DNA of 64,000 bases from Bacteroidota bacterium (GTDB lineage: Bacteria; Bacteroidota; Bacteroidia; 2-12-FULL-35-15). Numbering within the stretch: position 1 is the stretch's first letter; every line of letters begins with the position of its first letter. The notes under the pieces were generated by a model, which ran no database searches, was not told the origin of the DNA, and worked only from the letters and a program-made list of their open reading frames with translations. A program made the position numbers and the translations under genes. The stretch spans positions 124,001 through 188,000 of the forward strand of contig CANIQT010000004.1 in the NCBI GenBank assembly GCA_947469885.1, read 5' to 3'. This document shows positions 1 to 8,897 of this stretch, in pieces.

Positions 1-906
1 ATAGGATATATTTTTATTTCTAATCTTATTGCGAGTTTAATAACACTGGTAATGCTTTCTCCTGAAATCTTTAGAGTTCAATATGTGTTTGATTCCATAC
101 TCTGGAAATTGATGATGAAGTATTCCCTCCCTTTATTAATTGCAGGTTTGGCAGGAATGGTTAACGAAACATTAGACCGGATTTTATTATCTCATATGTT
201 ACCGGAAAAAGTAGCAATGATACAAACGGGTATTTACGGAGCATGTTATAAGATTTCCATCATCATGACTATTTTTGTTCAGACATTTCGGTTTGCAGCA
301 GAGCCGTTCTTTTTTAATCATTCGAAAGAAAAAGATTCCAAAAAAACATATTCCGTGGTAATGAATTACTTTGTAATTGTTTGTTCCCTGATATTTTTAG
401 GAACAATGATGAACATGGAGTGGATTCAATATTTTGTTGGAGAAAAGTACAGATCCGGATTAGCAGTGGTTCCTATTTTGCTGCTTGCAAATATGTTTCT
501 TGGTGTATTCTTCAATCAATCCATCTGGTACAAACTGACAGGACAAACACATTACGGTGCTTTTTTAACAATATTTGGGGCAATAATTACCATCGTTCTT
601 AATATTTACTGGATACCACGGATAGGCTATATGGGCAGTGCTTGGGCTACATTAATTTGCTATGCAAGTATGATGATTGCTTCTTATTTTTTAGGTAATA
701 AACATTACCCTGTTAATTATGAGTTAAAACGCATATTGGGATACATTGGTTTATCAGTAACTTTGTATTTTATCAGTACATTTATTCAAACCAATTCTAC
801 AACAATAAAATTAATTATTGATAATTTATTGCTCGTTTGTTTTATCGCAGTTGTTTGGAAAATGGATGGAAAAAAATTAATACCAGAGAGGATAAATGAA
901 AATTAA
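1..906 (+). CDS. Polysaccharide flippase, 5' truncated
   Basis: This reading frame is open from the first base of the window, so the gene begins upstream and about 301 codons are visible. The protein is highly hydrophobic, with roughly seven to eight membrane segments separated by short basic loops, and it reads like the C-terminal half of a Wzx/MATE-type oligosaccharide flippase (lipopolysaccharide biosynthesis protein). Such proteins move lipid-linked sugars across the inner membrane. The segment around bases 115-200 ([19 protein letters not shown]) is typical of the family. It overlaps the next gene, dut, by 11 bases, so the two are probably co-transcribed. An internal ATG at base 52 is not the start, because the frame continues through it. 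Confidence 0.8.
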   Translation: MGYIFISNLIASLITLVMLSPEIFRVQYVFDSILWKLMMKYSLPLLIAGLAGMVNETLDRILLSHMLPEKVAMIQTGIYGACYKISIIMTIFVQTFRFAAEPFFFNHSKEKDSKKTYSVVMNYFVIVCSLIFLGTMMNMEWIQYFVGEKYRSGLAVVPILLLANMFLGVFFNQSIWYKLTGQTHYGAFLTIFGAIITIVLNIYWIPRIGYMGSAWATLICYASMMIASYFLGNKHYPVNYELKRILGYIGLSVTLYFISTFIQTNSTTIKLIIDNLLLVCFIAVVWKMDGKKLIPERINEN

Positions 907-1330
907 GATTATAAATAAATCAAAACATGAACTGCCAGCCTATGCATCAGATGCAGCAGCAGGAATGGATTTGAGAGCTAACCTGGACGAACCCATTGTT
1001 TTGAAATCGCTGGAAAGAACATTGGTACCAACAGGTTTGTTTATTGAATTACCAATTGGCTCTGAAGCTCAAATTCGTCCGCGCAGTGGGTTGGCATTTA
1101 AAAGCGGATTAACTGTACTCAACTCTCCGGGGACTATTGATGCTGATTACCGAGGAGAAATAAAAGTAATATTGGTAAATCTTTCTCACCAGGATTTTAC
1201 GATAAATGATGGCGAGCGGGTGGCGCAAATGGTTATTGCAAAGCACGAACAAGCCGAATGGATTGAAGTAGAACAATTAGAGGAAACCGCAAGAGGTGAA
1301 GGCGGTTTTGGAAGTACAGGAAAAAAATAA
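896..1330 (+). CDS. dut: dUTP diphosphatase
   Basis: The 144-residue product hydrolyses dUTP to dUMP and pyrophosphate, keeping uracil out of DNA and feeding thymidylate synthesis; it acts as a cytosolic trimer. All five trimeric dUTPase motifs are visible: AAGMDLRA (21-28), RPRSGLA (61-67), [11 protein letters not shown] (79-89, with the catalytic aspartate), RVAQMV (108-113) and the C-terminal glycine-rich [10 protein letters not shown] (133-142). Length is normal for the family. The ATG lies inside the end of the flippase frame, and the sugar nucleotidyltransferase starts nine bases after its stop, so it sits in the middle of an operon. Confidence 0.97.
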   Translation: MKIKIINKSKHELPAYASDAAAGMDLRANLDEPIVLKSLERTLVPTGLFIELPIGSEAQIRPRSGLAFKSGLTVLNSPGTIDADYRGEIKVILVNLSHQDFTINDGERVAQMVIAKHEQAEWIEVEQLEETARGEGGFGSTGKK

Positions 1331-1339
1331 AATAAGTTT

Positions 1340-2338
1340 ATGAAAATAATTATTCCGATGGCAGGAATGGGCAAACGTATGCGCCCACACACATTAACAA
1401 CTCCCAAACCATTAATTCCTATTGCTGGGAGACCAATGGTGCAGCGAATAGTAGAAGATATCACTAAAGTTTGTGATGAAACAGTAGATGAAATAGCCTT
1501 TGTTATAGGTCGTTTCGGAAAAGAGGCGGAAGACAATTTGGTAAAGGTTGCCGAAAGTTTGGGTGCAAAAGGAAGTATTCATTATCAGGACCAACCATTG
1601 GGAACAGCACATGCAATCATGTGTGCAAAAGAATGTTTAACAGGCAAAGTAGTAATTGCCTTTGCTGATACTTTATTCAAAGCCGACTTTAAATTGGATT
1701 CTTCTCAAGAAGGAATTATTTGGGTGCAAAAAGTGGATGACCCGAAACCTTTTGGTGTGGTGAAGATTGATGCAAACAATGTGATTACTGATTTTGTTGA
1801 AAAGCCTCAAACCTTTGTTTCGGACTTAGCTATTATCGGAATTTATTATTTCAAAGATGGGGAATACTTGAAGAGTGAATTACAATATTTACTCGATAAC
1901 AATATTAAAGAAAAAGGAGAATATCAATTGACCAATGCGTTGGAAAATATGAAAGCCAAAGGAACAAAATTTAATCCTGGCAAAGTAACGGAATGGTTGG
2001 ATTGTGGAAATAAAGATGCAACCGTTTATACCAATCAACGAATTTTGGAATTTAATAAAGACCAGCAAAGAACTACTACTATTGTTAATGCCAACTCATT
2101 AATAGTAGAACCTTGTTTTATTGGTGAAAATGTTCAACTGATTAATTCGAAAGTTGGGCCACACGTTTCCATTGGAAATAATTCTGTAATAGAAAACTCC
2201 ATTGTCACGAACAGTATCATTCAAACAAACAGTAAAATTAAAAATGCTGAATTAAGTAATTCAATGATTGGTAACTATTCTGAATATACTGGAAAATCAG
2301 ATGATGCAAGCATCGGTGATTACAGCACTATCCGTTAA
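1340..2338 (+). CDS. Sugar-1-phosphate nucleotidyltransferase
   Basis: The 332-residue protein has the pyrophosphorylase signature GMGKRMRPHT (9-18) followed by TPKPLIPIAGRPM, which binds the nucleoside triphosphate in RmlA/GMP-type enzymes. A catalytic Rossmann-like domain spans about 1-240. The tail from about 255 (NSLIVEPCFIGENVQL, then VSIGNNSVIENSIVTNSII) has the hexapeptide rhythm of a left-handed beta helix. The reaction would be sugar-1-phosphate plus NTP giving NDP-sugar, for cell-surface glycans, which fits the flippase two genes upstream. The sugar and nucleotide cannot be fixed from the sequence; glucose-1-phosphate thymidylyltransferase and mannose-1-phosphate guanylyltransferase are both possible. 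Confidence 0.88.
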   Translation: MKIIIPMAGMGKRMRPHTLTTPKPLIPIAGRPMVQRIVEDITKVCDETVDEIAFVIGRFGKEAEDNLVKVAESLGAKGSIHYQDQPLGTAHAIMCAKECLTGKVVIAFADTLFKADFKLDSSQEGIIWVQKVDDPKPFGVVKIDANNVITDFVEKPQTFVSDLAIIGIYYFKDGEYLKSELQYLLDNNIKEKGEYQLTNALENMKAKGTKFNPGKVTEWLDCGNKDATVYTNQRILEFNKDQQRTTTIVNANSLIVEPCFIGENVQLINSKVGPHVSIGNNSVIENSIVTNSIIQTNSKIKNAELSNSMIGNYSEYTGKSDDASIGDYSTIR

Positions 2339-2350
2339 TAAAATAAATAA

Positions 2351-4108
2351 TTGAAAAATAAAGTCATATATTTTTTATTTCATTCAGCTATACTTGTTGT
2401 ACTTTCTGTTGTTCTCCTTTCCTCCTGTAAAACATTAGCTAAAGGAACAGCATCTTCAAAAGGTTCAACAGCAGTAAAAGGGGATAAAGAAAAAATTGCT
2501 TTCGAAGTAAAATTTTTTGATGCCAACCGAGAGAAACTGCTAGGTAATTATGATAACGCCATTGTATTGTTTGCGCAAGCTTTGCAAATGGACCCCAACA
2601 GTGCTGCTTCCAGTTATGAATTGGCAGGCATTTATGCAATTAAAAAGGACAAAACCAAAGCACTTGAATATAGTAAAAAGGCTGCAACACTCGACCCATC
2701 CAATGTTTGGTATCAATTGCTGTATGCCGACATTTTGAAACAAAACAAACAACCTTTTGAAGTAGCCGAAGTTTACAAAAGGTTGGTTAAAGACAATCCA
2801 GACAAAATTGATTTTTATTATGAGTTAGCTAATGCCTATTTGTATTCAAATAAAATAAATGATGCTTTGAAAGTGTACGATAAAATGGAGAGTATTTTTG
2901 GTGTAACCGAAGAAGCGTCAATGCAGAAACTAACTATATATAAATCAACCAAGGACTTTGATAAATCAATTGCCGAAATTCAAAAATTGATTAAACAGTT
3001 TCCGAAAGAACCCAAATATTTAGGTATGCTTGGAGAGTTATATCAATCCAATGGGATGAACGATAAAGCACTTCAGTCATATAATGATTTATTAAAAATA
3101 GATGCTACCAATGCATATGTGCATTTATCATTAGCTGATTTTTATCGAAGTCAGAAACAAAATGACAATGCATTTGATGAAATAAAAATAGCTTTCCGAA
3201 GTAAGGATTTGGATATTGATACAAAAATTAAAATCCTTTTGTCGTACTATGACATTACAGAAAAGTATTCTGAATTGAAGAATGACGCAAGCGAATTGTG
3301 TAAAATACTGGTTGATGTTCATCCTGACGAAGCCAAAGCTTTTGCTATGTATGGCGATTTTTTGTTTAGAGACAAAAAAAATGAGGAAGCTAGACTGCAA
3401 TACCGAAAAGCCATAGCGTTGGATAGAGAGAGATATGCAATTTGGGATAATCTAATGCGGGCAGATTCGGAACTAAATGACCTGACTTCTTTGGAAAAAG
3501 ATAGTAAAGAAGCAATGGAATTATTTCCAAATCAACCCTTACCTTATTACTTTAATGGAGTGACTAATATACAATTAAAAAAATATAAAGAAGCCATTGA
3601 CGCTTTAACAGAAGGGAAAGAATTTGTAATAGGTGATAAACTTATTTTAGCAGACTTTTATGCAAGGATAGGCGATGCTCAAAACGAGTTAAAAAACAAG
3701 GATGCCTCTGATGCCGCTTTTGATAGAGCTCTTGAATTTGATCCAAACAATGCTACAGTTCTAAACAATTATGCATATTTTTTATCCTTGAGGAAAACAA
3801 ATTTAGAAAAGGCGGGTATGATGTCAAAAAAATCAAATGATTTGGAGCCTAATAATAAGTCGTATCAAGACACATTTGGCTGGATTTTATTTCAGGAGAA
3901 TAAGTACGATGACGCCAAGGTTTGGATAGGTAAAGCACTTGATAATGGTGGAAAAGAAGATGGTACGGTGCTTGAGCACTTTGGAGATATATTATATAAA
4001 TTGGGCGAAACAGACAATGCATTGAAATATTGGATGGATGCCAAAAAAGCGGGTGGTGCATCCGATTTGATAGATAAAAAAATTACTGATAAAAAATTCT
4101 ATGAATAG
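2351..4108 (+). CDS. TPR-repeat lipoprotein
   Basis: The 585-residue protein starts at a TTG codon, the only start that keeps the full signal peptide (KNKVIYFLFHSAILVVLSVVLLSSC). The lipobox LSSC makes it a lipoprotein. The rest is a long run of tetratricopeptide repeats, for example residues about 60-125 (NAIVLFAQALQMDPNS, then ALEYSKKAATLDPSN), continuing to the C terminus, so it is probably a periplasmic or outer-membrane-anchored scaffold. It lies 12 bases after the nucleotidyltransferase and overlaps the DUF4292 gene by eight bases (ATGAATAG). Its partner is not evident from sequence. Association with DUF4292 and an EnvC-like protein points to envelope assembly, which is inference. Confidence 0.85.
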   Translation: MKNKVIYFLFHSAILVVLSVVLLSSCKTLAKGTASSKGSTAVKGDKEKIAFEVKFFDANREKLLGNYDNAIVLFAQALQMDPNSAASSYELAGIYAIKKDKTKALEYSKKAATLDPSNVWYQLLYADILKQNKQPFEVAEVYKRLVKDNPDKIDFYYELANAYLYSNKINDALKVYDKMESIFGVTEEASMQKLTIYKSTKDFDKSIAEIQKLIKQFPKEPKYLGMLGELYQSNGMNDKALQSYNDLLKIDATNAYVHLSLADFYRSQKQNDNAFDEIKIAFRSKDLDIDTKIKILLSYYDITEKYSELKNDASELCKILVDVHPDEAKAFAMYGDFLFRDKKNEEARLQYRKAIALDRERYAIWDNLMRADSELNDLTSLEKDSKEAMELFPNQPLPYYFNGVTNIQLKKYKEAIDALTEGKEFVIGDKLILADFYARIGDAQNELKNKDASDAAFDRALEFDPNNATVLNNYAYFLSLRKTNLEKAGMMSKKSNDLEPNNKSYQDTFGWILFQENKYDDAKVWIGKALDNGGKEDGTVLEHFGDILYKLGETDNALKYWMDAKKAGGASDLIDKKITDKKFYE

Positions 4109-4982
4109 TTTGAGGATTAATTATCGATTTTTTTTTTCTGGCAATAATTTTATATCGTTTTTTGTAATCTGTATTTTACTATGTACGTTGCCATCTTGTA
4201 AAAATCAAAAGAAGATAGTACTTAATAATGGTAAATGTATTTTGGATTATAAAAATGCTAAAGCATTAACTACAAATTTGAAAGCAAACGAATTTTATTT
4301 CGATAAGTTGAATGCAAAACTAAGTGTAGAGTCGCTTATTGATAGTAGTTCGAATTCATTTACTATTAATCTAAAAATAAAAAAAGATAGTGTAATATGG
4401 ATGTCGATTTCGAAATTTGGAATTGAAGGTGCGAGGGTATTGATTACTAAAGATTCGGTGAAGTTGAACATTAGTTTTGGTGAAAAAAAATACTTTGTTG
4501 GTGACTTTTCTTATATCAGTAAACTTTTAAATGCTGATTTGGATTTCGAAATTCTTCAATCATTATTGGTGGGTAATAGTGTGGCGTTTTATGACGAAGA
4601 CAGTAAACTAAAACCGGGAAACAACAATTGCCAATATACACTTGGAACGATAAGAAAACGTAAATTAAGAAGAGTAATGGAAAAAGGAAAAGAGCTAAGA
4701 GAGTCGGCTCAAAGTATTTATTTAATACCAGAATCGTTCAAGATTTCAAGGATATTGTTTTATGAATTTAATCCTGACAGAAGTTTAGACGTTCGATATA
4801 GCGATTATTCAACCGTTGATTCGGCACAAGTATTACCAATGAAGATGAGCTTGATTTTTAAAGGGCAAAAAAATATTTTTATGGATGCTACTTATACCAA
4901 AATCAGCCTTAACCAAGAACAAACATTTCCTTTCAAAATCCCTGAAGGGTACGAACAAATTATTTATGATGAAAAAAAGTAG
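4101..4982 (+). CDS. DUF4292-type lipoprotein
   Basis: The 293-residue protein has a signal sequence ending in the lipobox-like LPSCK at about residue 33, followed by a mostly beta-strand region (SFTINLKIKKDSVIWMSI, then GIEGARVLITKDSVKLN) resembling the LolA/LolB-like fold proposed for DUF4292. The family is found in Bacteroidota next to a TPR lipoprotein and an EnvC-like protein, exactly as here. It overlaps both neighbours. A role in handling lipids or lipoproteins is family-level inference only; nothing in the sequence shows an active site. Confidence 0.8.
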   Translation: MNSLRINYRFFFSGNNFISFFVICILLCTLPSCKNQKKIVLNNGKCILDYKNAKALTTNLKANEFYFDKLNAKLSVESLIDSSSNSFTINLKIKKDSVIWMSISKFGIEGARVLITKDSVKLNISFGEKKYFVGDFSYISKLLNADLDFEILQSLLVGNSVAFYDEDSKLKPGNNNCQYTLGTIRKRKLRRVMEKGKELRESAQSIYLIPESFKISRILFYEFNPDRSLDVRYSDYSTVDSAQVLPMKMSLIFKGQKNIFMDATYTKISLNQEQTFPFKIPEGYEQIIYDEKK

Positions 4983-6204
4983 TCTTTTTATTTTTATTGC
5001 AATTTGTGTTTCAATTTTCCTGAGCTCTTCTTTTTCTTTTGCTCAAAAGACAAAAAAGGAGCTAGAGAATAAAAAGAAACAGCTTCAAAAAGAAATTGAA
5101 TATACCAACCAGTTATTAGATGAAACAAAAAAGAATAAAAAACTTTCGTTAAATCAATTGGTGACCTTAAATAAAAAAATAAGTGTTAGAGAGGAACTAA
5201 TTGCAACTATCAATAATGAAGTGGCGACCCTTAATCGTCAGATAAATGAAAATAATAATTACATCAAAGGATTACAAAATGATTTGAGTCGTTTAAAAGC
5301 AGAGTATGCCAAAATGGTTTATAATGCCTATAAGAATCAAGATGCTTACAGCAGATTGATGTTTATTTTTGCAGCAAAGGATTTTGAGCAGGCTTTTTCC
5401 CGATTAAAGTACTTTCAGCAATATAGTGAATACAGGCATAAACAAGCTGAAATGATTCTTGCTACAAACAAAAATTTGAAACAAAAGGTACTGGACCTTG
5501 AAGTAAGAAAGACCGATAAACGAATTTTATTGGGGAGTCAGGAAAAAGAAAAAGAAAGCCTCACCGCTGAAAAGGGAGAGAAGGAACAAGTGTTCACCAA
5601 ACTACAAGAACAAGAGCAAAATTTAAAAAAGGATTTGGATAAAAAGAAAAAAGATGCAGAAAAGTTGCAATTGGCAATTCAACGTGCAATTGAAAAGGAA
5701 TTAGAAAAGGCACAAAAAGAAGCAGAAACGGATAATAAACCCAAACCATTAAAATTAGTTTTAACCCCAGAAGCTCAAGAGCTCTCTAATTCGTTCGAAA
5801 AAAACAAAGGCAAACTTCCATGGCCGGTTGCAAAAGGCATAGTTAGCGAACGTTTTGGAGTTCATCCCCACCCTTTGATGCCAGGTATTGATGTTAATAA
5901 TAATGGAGTGGACATAACAACAAGTAACGGAACGTTGGCGCGTGCAATTTTTGACGGAGAAGTTACTGCTGTTGGCAGTATTCCTAGTTCAGGTCAATTT
6001 ATTATTATTCGCCATGGTGAGTTTCTAACCATTTATTCTAATTTGAAAGATGTTTATGTTAAAGTTAAAGATAAGGTTAAAACAAAACAAAATATTGCTT
6101 CAATAATAGTGGATGAGGATGACTCAAAAACACTATTGAATTTGCAGGTTTGGAAGGGAAAAACCAAATTGGATCCCGAAGAATGGTTGTATGAGAATAA
6201 TTAG
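4966..6204 (+). CDS. EnvC-like murein hydrolase activator, degenerate LytM
   Basis: The protein has about 412 residues. The first 27 codons of the longer open frame (from 4885) lie inside the DUF4292 gene in another frame and lack a signal; the double ATG at 4966/4969 opens a clean signal peptide (KKSSLFIFIAICVSIFLSS...FAQ), so I start there. Residues about 25-270 are a long Lys/Glu-rich coiled coil and about 285-412 a LytM (M23) domain. The usual metal-binding HxGxD is NNGVD (Asn312, Asp316), and the usual YxHL is YSNL (Asn359), while Arg-His-Gly at 349-351 remains. Loss of two zinc ligands indicates no peptidase activity, as in EnvC, which activates amidases at the septum. The amidase partner is not in the window. 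Confidence 0.85.
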   Translation: MMKKSSLFIFIAICVSIFLSSSFSFAQKTKKELENKKKQLQKEIEYTNQLLDETKKNKKLSLNQLVTLNKKISVREELIATINNEVATLNRQINENNNYIKGLQNDLSRLKAEYAKMVYNAYKNQDAYSRLMFIFAAKDFEQAFSRLKYFQQYSEYRHKQAEMILATNKNLKQKVLDLEVRKTDKRILLGSQEKEKESLTAEKGEKEQVFTKLQEQEQNLKKDLDKKKKDAEKLQLAIQRAIEKELEKAQKEAETDNKPKPLKLVLTPEAQELSNSFEKNKGKLPWPVAKGIVSERFGVHPHPLMPGIDVNNNGVDITTSNGTLARAIFDGEVTAVGSIPSSGQFIIIRHGEFLTIYSNLKDVYVKVKDKVKTKQNIASIIVDEDDSKTLLNLQVWKGKTKLDPEEWLYENN

Positions 6205-6220
6205 GCAATCAATATTTTAG

Positions 6221-6228
6221 TATCTTTG
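6221..6228 (+). promoter_or_regulatory. -7 promoter box upstream of tatA
   Basis: TATCTTTG matches the Bacteroidota -7 consensus TAnnTTTG and ends 22 bases before the tatA ATG. No clear -33 TTTG is seen at the expected distance. Confidence 0.6.
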
Positions 6229-6250
6229 TAACCAATTAAAAAATCAACAA

Positions 6251-6451
6251 ATGTTAAACTCTGTAGTAATCGGATTTCTGGGCTTAGGTGGTTCCGAAAT
6301 GGTAATCATTCTAGTAATTGTGTTGTTGCTGTTTGGCGGCAAAAAAATTCCGGAACTAATGAAAGGTCTTGGTAAAGGCGTTAAAGAATTTAAAGACGCT
6401 TCGAAAGGCGAAGGCGCGGAAGAAAATAAATCTCCCGACAAAAAAGACTAA
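6251..6451 (+). CDS. tatA: Twin-arginine translocase subunit TatA/TatE family
   Basis: The 66-residue protein has the TatA layout: a short periplasmic N terminus, one membrane helix ([14 protein letters not shown], about 17-30), the hinge [16 protein letters not shown], then an amphipathic helix and a charged tail ([14 protein letters not shown]). TatA oligomers form the protein-conducting path for folded proteins in the Tat system. tatC is not in the window. The gene stands between the EnvC-like gene and gatA with its own -7 box at 6221. Confidence 0.95.
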   Translation: MLNSVVIGFLGLGGSEMVIILVIVLLLFGGKKIPELMKGLGKGVKEFKDASKGEGAEENKSPDKKD

Positions 6452-6525
6452 TGTTTATTTTTAAATAACTTTACATCTTCCTCTGTTATCGCAGGGGATT
6501 TTGTATTTATAATATTCTGCAATCT

Positions 6526-7953
6526 GTGAAAACATACAATTCTCTATCAGAAATAAAATCTGATTTATTAGCTAATACTATTTCCTGCGTTGAGCTTGTT
6601 AATCAATATTTAAAACGTATTGACGAAAAAAAAAAATTGAACGCTTTTTTGGAAGTGTTCGCTGCTTCCGCTTTGGAAAAAGCAAAACAAGTGGATGAAA
6701 AACTAAAAACCAATACTGCTGGAAAACTTGCAGGTATGGTGATTGCACTGAAAGATAATTTATGTTACAAAAGTCATAAAGTATCGGCTTCTTCCAAAAT
6801 ACTTGAAGGTTTCGAATCGCTTTATTCTGCAACTGTTGTTGAGCGTTTGTTGGCTGAAGATGCCATCATCATTGGTCGTTGCAACTGTGATGAGTTTGCA
6901 ATGGGTAGTTCAAACGAAACTTCTTTTTATGGCAATGTTTTAAATCCTTTAGACCCTACCCGTGTACCGGGGGGTTCTTCGGGAGGCGCTGCTGTGGCTG
7001 TAGCTGCTGATTTATGCCTTGCTTCATTGGGAACTGATACTGGAGGAAGCATTCGTCAACCGGCTTCGTTTTGCGGAGTGGTTGGGTTAAAGCCCACTTA
7101 TGGTAGGGTTTCGCGCTATGGTGCCATTGCTTATGCTTCATCTTTCGACCAGATTGGACCGCTTACTAAAAGTATTGAAGATGCTGCTTTGATAATGGAA
7201 GTGATGGCTGGAAGTGACGATTACGACAGTACGGTTTCTTCCAAACCTGTTCCTGAATATTCGAAACAATTAAATAATAGACCAACAAAACTTCGAATTG
7301 CTTATATAAAAGACTGTTTGGAGGCAAATGGTTTGAATCCTGAAATTAAGACTTATATATATAGTTTAATTGAAAAACTAAAAGCTGCTGGACATACTGT
7401 TGAACCTGTTGATTTTCCATATCTTGATTATTTGGTTCCTACTTATTATGTGTTAACCACTGCCGAAGCATCGTCCAACCTTGCTCGATATGATGGTATT
7501 GGCTTTGGATACAGAAGTCCGAACGCTACTGATTTGGAAAGCACGTATAAAAAATCGCGAACTGAAGGTTTTGGTACAGAAGTAAAACGAAGAATAATGT
7601 TGGGTACATTTGTGTTGAGTGCGGGTTATTACGATGCGTATTACTCCAAAGGACAAAGGGTTCGGAGGCTTTTGCAAAACAAAACAAACAAAATTTTAAA
7701 TAATTACGATTTTGTTATTTTACCTACCACCCCCGGAACTGCTTTTAAATTTGGCGAACACAATGCCGACCCTATAGCCATGTACCTCGAAGATATATTT
7801 ACTGTACAGGCTAATATCACTGGCATTCCTGCCATTTCGTTGCCTATGGGAACTCATTCAAATGGATTGCCTTTTGGAATTCAGGTGGCTGGAAAACATT
7901 TTTCGGAATCCGAATTACTTTCCTTCTCTGAGTATTTGATGAAGCTGAAGTAG
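6526..7953 (+). CDS. gatA: Glutamyl-tRNA(Gln) amidotransferase subunit A / amidase
   Basis: The 475-residue amidase-signature enzyme starts at a GTG. The catalytic Ser-cisSer-Lys triad is visible as Lys76 (ALKDNLC), Ser151 in PGGSSGGAA and Ser175 in GTDTGGSIRQPASFCGVVGLKP. The overall match, including RVSRYGAIAYASSFDQIGP, is to GatA, which releases ammonia from glutamine for transamidation of misacylated Glu-tRNA(Gln). Length is normal. gatB and gatC are not adjacent, which is common in Bacteroidota. A stand-alone amidase is the less likely alternative. Confidence 0.92.
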   Translation: MKTYNSLSEIKSDLLANTISCVELVNQYLKRIDEKKKLNAFLEVFAASALEKAKQVDEKLKTNTAGKLAGMVIALKDNLCYKSHKVSASSKILEGFESLYSATVVERLLAEDAIIIGRCNCDEFAMGSSNETSFYGNVLNPLDPTRVPGGSSGGAAVAVAADLCLASLGTDTGGSIRQPASFCGVVGLKPTYGRVSRYGAIAYASSFDQIGPLTKSIEDAALIMEVMAGSDDYDSTVSSKPVPEYSKQLNNRPTKLRIAYIKDCLEANGLNPEIKTYIYSLIEKLKAAGHTVEPVDFPYLDYLVPTYYVLTTAEASSNLARYDGIGFGYRSPNATDLESTYKKSRTEGFGTEVKRRIMLGTFVLSAGYYDAYYSKGQRVRRLLQNKTNKILNNYDFVILPTTPGTAFKFGEHNADPIAMYLEDIFTVQANITGIPAISLPMGTHSNGLPFGIQVAGKHFSESELLSFSEYLMKLK

Positions 7954-8043
7954 TAAAAAGGCTCATTCTTCCATCAGTATCTCCTGCTTTTTAGATAGAA
8001 TTTATTACCTATTTTTTAAAAAATTAGTTCGATCACCATTTTC

Positions 8044-8071
8044 TTAACATTTACTTAACATTGAATTAACG
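8044..8071. promoter_or_regulatory. Pho-box-like triple direct repeat
   Basis: TTAACA at 8044-8049, TTAACA at 8055-8060 and TTAACG at 8066-8071 are spaced exactly 11 bases apart. This is the geometry of PhoB/PhoP boxes; in Bacillus the PhoP consensus is TTAACA at an 11-bp step. The site is about 40 bases upstream of a -7 box serving the phosphate genes, so phosphate-responsive control is a reasonable inference. Confidence 0.55.
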
Positions 8072-8112
8072 CAATGGTAATCTAGAATTTTCTTTTAGAT
8101 TCCATAAGAAGT

Positions 8113-8120
8113 TACTTTTG
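8113..8120 (+). promoter_or_regulatory. -7 promoter box upstream of the DUF47-PiT genes
   Basis: TACTTTTG matches TAnnTTTG and lies 45 bases before the DUF47 start codon. No good -33 box is seen, which would suit a promoter that needs an activator bound at 8044-8071. Confidence 0.5.
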
Positions 8121-8121
8121 C

Positions 8122-8149
8122 CTAACGTTAATTTAACATTGAATTCATA
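8122..8149. promoter_or_regulatory. Second weaker 11-bp-spaced repeat
   Basis: CTAACG (8122), TTAACA (8133) and TTCATA (8144) again step by 11 bases, but they lie around and after the predicted transcription start. They may be a second regulator site or coincidence. Confidence 0.3.
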
Positions 8150-8165
8150 TTAAAATCCATTTCAA

Positions 8166-8810
8166 ATGAACTTAAACATCTTTCAATTTTTCCAGCCAAA
8201 AGATAAAATCTTTTTTATCCTTTTCCGTAAAGCAACGGCTAATGCTACCGAAACTTCAAAAGCATTGGTTGAGTTAGTAACCACTACTTCTACCGACAGG
8301 AGAAAAGAATTATTCAGAGAAATTGAACGGCTGGAACATATGGGCGATGGCATTACCCACGAAACTTTTAATGAGTTGAGTTTAAATTTTATTACTCCTT
8401 TCGACAGGGAAGATATTCATGATTTAGTTTCCTCTATTGACGATATTGTGGATTATATTCATGGTGCATCCAAACGGATTGAACTTTACAAAGTAGAAGA
8501 AATGACTCCGGCTATTATTAAACTTTCTGAATTAATTTTGAAAGGCTGTGAGGAATTGGAAAATGCAGTGTCCGAACTTCGTGTGCTGCGCAATGTTTCT
8601 AAAATAAAAGAATCAACCGTTCGTATCAATAGTATCGAAAATCATGCAGATGATATTTATGATATGGCAATTGCAAAATTGTTTGAAGAAGAAAAAAACG
8701 CAGTGGAAGTTATTAAAATGAAAGATGTTTTGTTTGTGCTCGAAACCGCCACCGACAAATGCGAAGAAGCTGCGAATGTTATCAATACTATTTTAATTAA
8801 AAATGCTTAA
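8166..8810 (+). CDS. DUF47 family (PhoU-like) phosphate transport regulator
   Basis: The 214-residue all-helical protein belongs to the DUF47/PhoU-like family. Features include REIERLEHMGDGITHETFNELSLNFITPFDREDIHDLVSSIDDIVDYI at about 56-100, with the acidic EXXXD-type metal-binding positions of PhoU proteins, and a second half repeating the pattern (RINSIENHADDIYDMAI). DUF47 proteins are usually encoded just upstream of PiT transporters, as here, and are thought to gate or regulate uptake. It lacks a signal peptide and should be cytosolic. The 11-bp TTAACA repeats upstream suggest phosphate control. Confidence 0.92.
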   Translation: MNLNIFQFFQPKDKIFFILFRKATANATETSKALVELVTTTSTDRRKELFREIERLEHMGDGITHETFNELSLNFITPFDREDIHDLVSSIDDIVDYIHGASKRIELYKVEEMTPAIIKLSELILKGCEELENAVSELRVLRNVSKIKESTVRINSIENHADDIYDMAIAKLFEEEKNAVEVIKMKDVLFVLETATDKCEEAANVINTILIKNA

Positions 8811-8897
8811 ATAATTATGGGTTATGAGTTATGAATTATGAGTTAAGGGACATTCATAACTCATAATTCATAACTCATAATTCATAACTCAAAAACT
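8811..8897. repeat. Long-stem inverted repeat between DUF47 and PiT genes
   Basis: The 8824-8844 arm (ATGAGTTATGAATTATGAGT onward) is perfectly complementary to 8858-8878, giving a 21-bp stem with a 13-base loop. The right arm repeats the same AACTCATAATTCAT phrase once more. It fills almost the whole spacer of a co-directional pair. There is no T-run, so it looks like an mRNA-stabilising or mobile palindromic element rather than a plain terminator. Confidence 0.8.
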
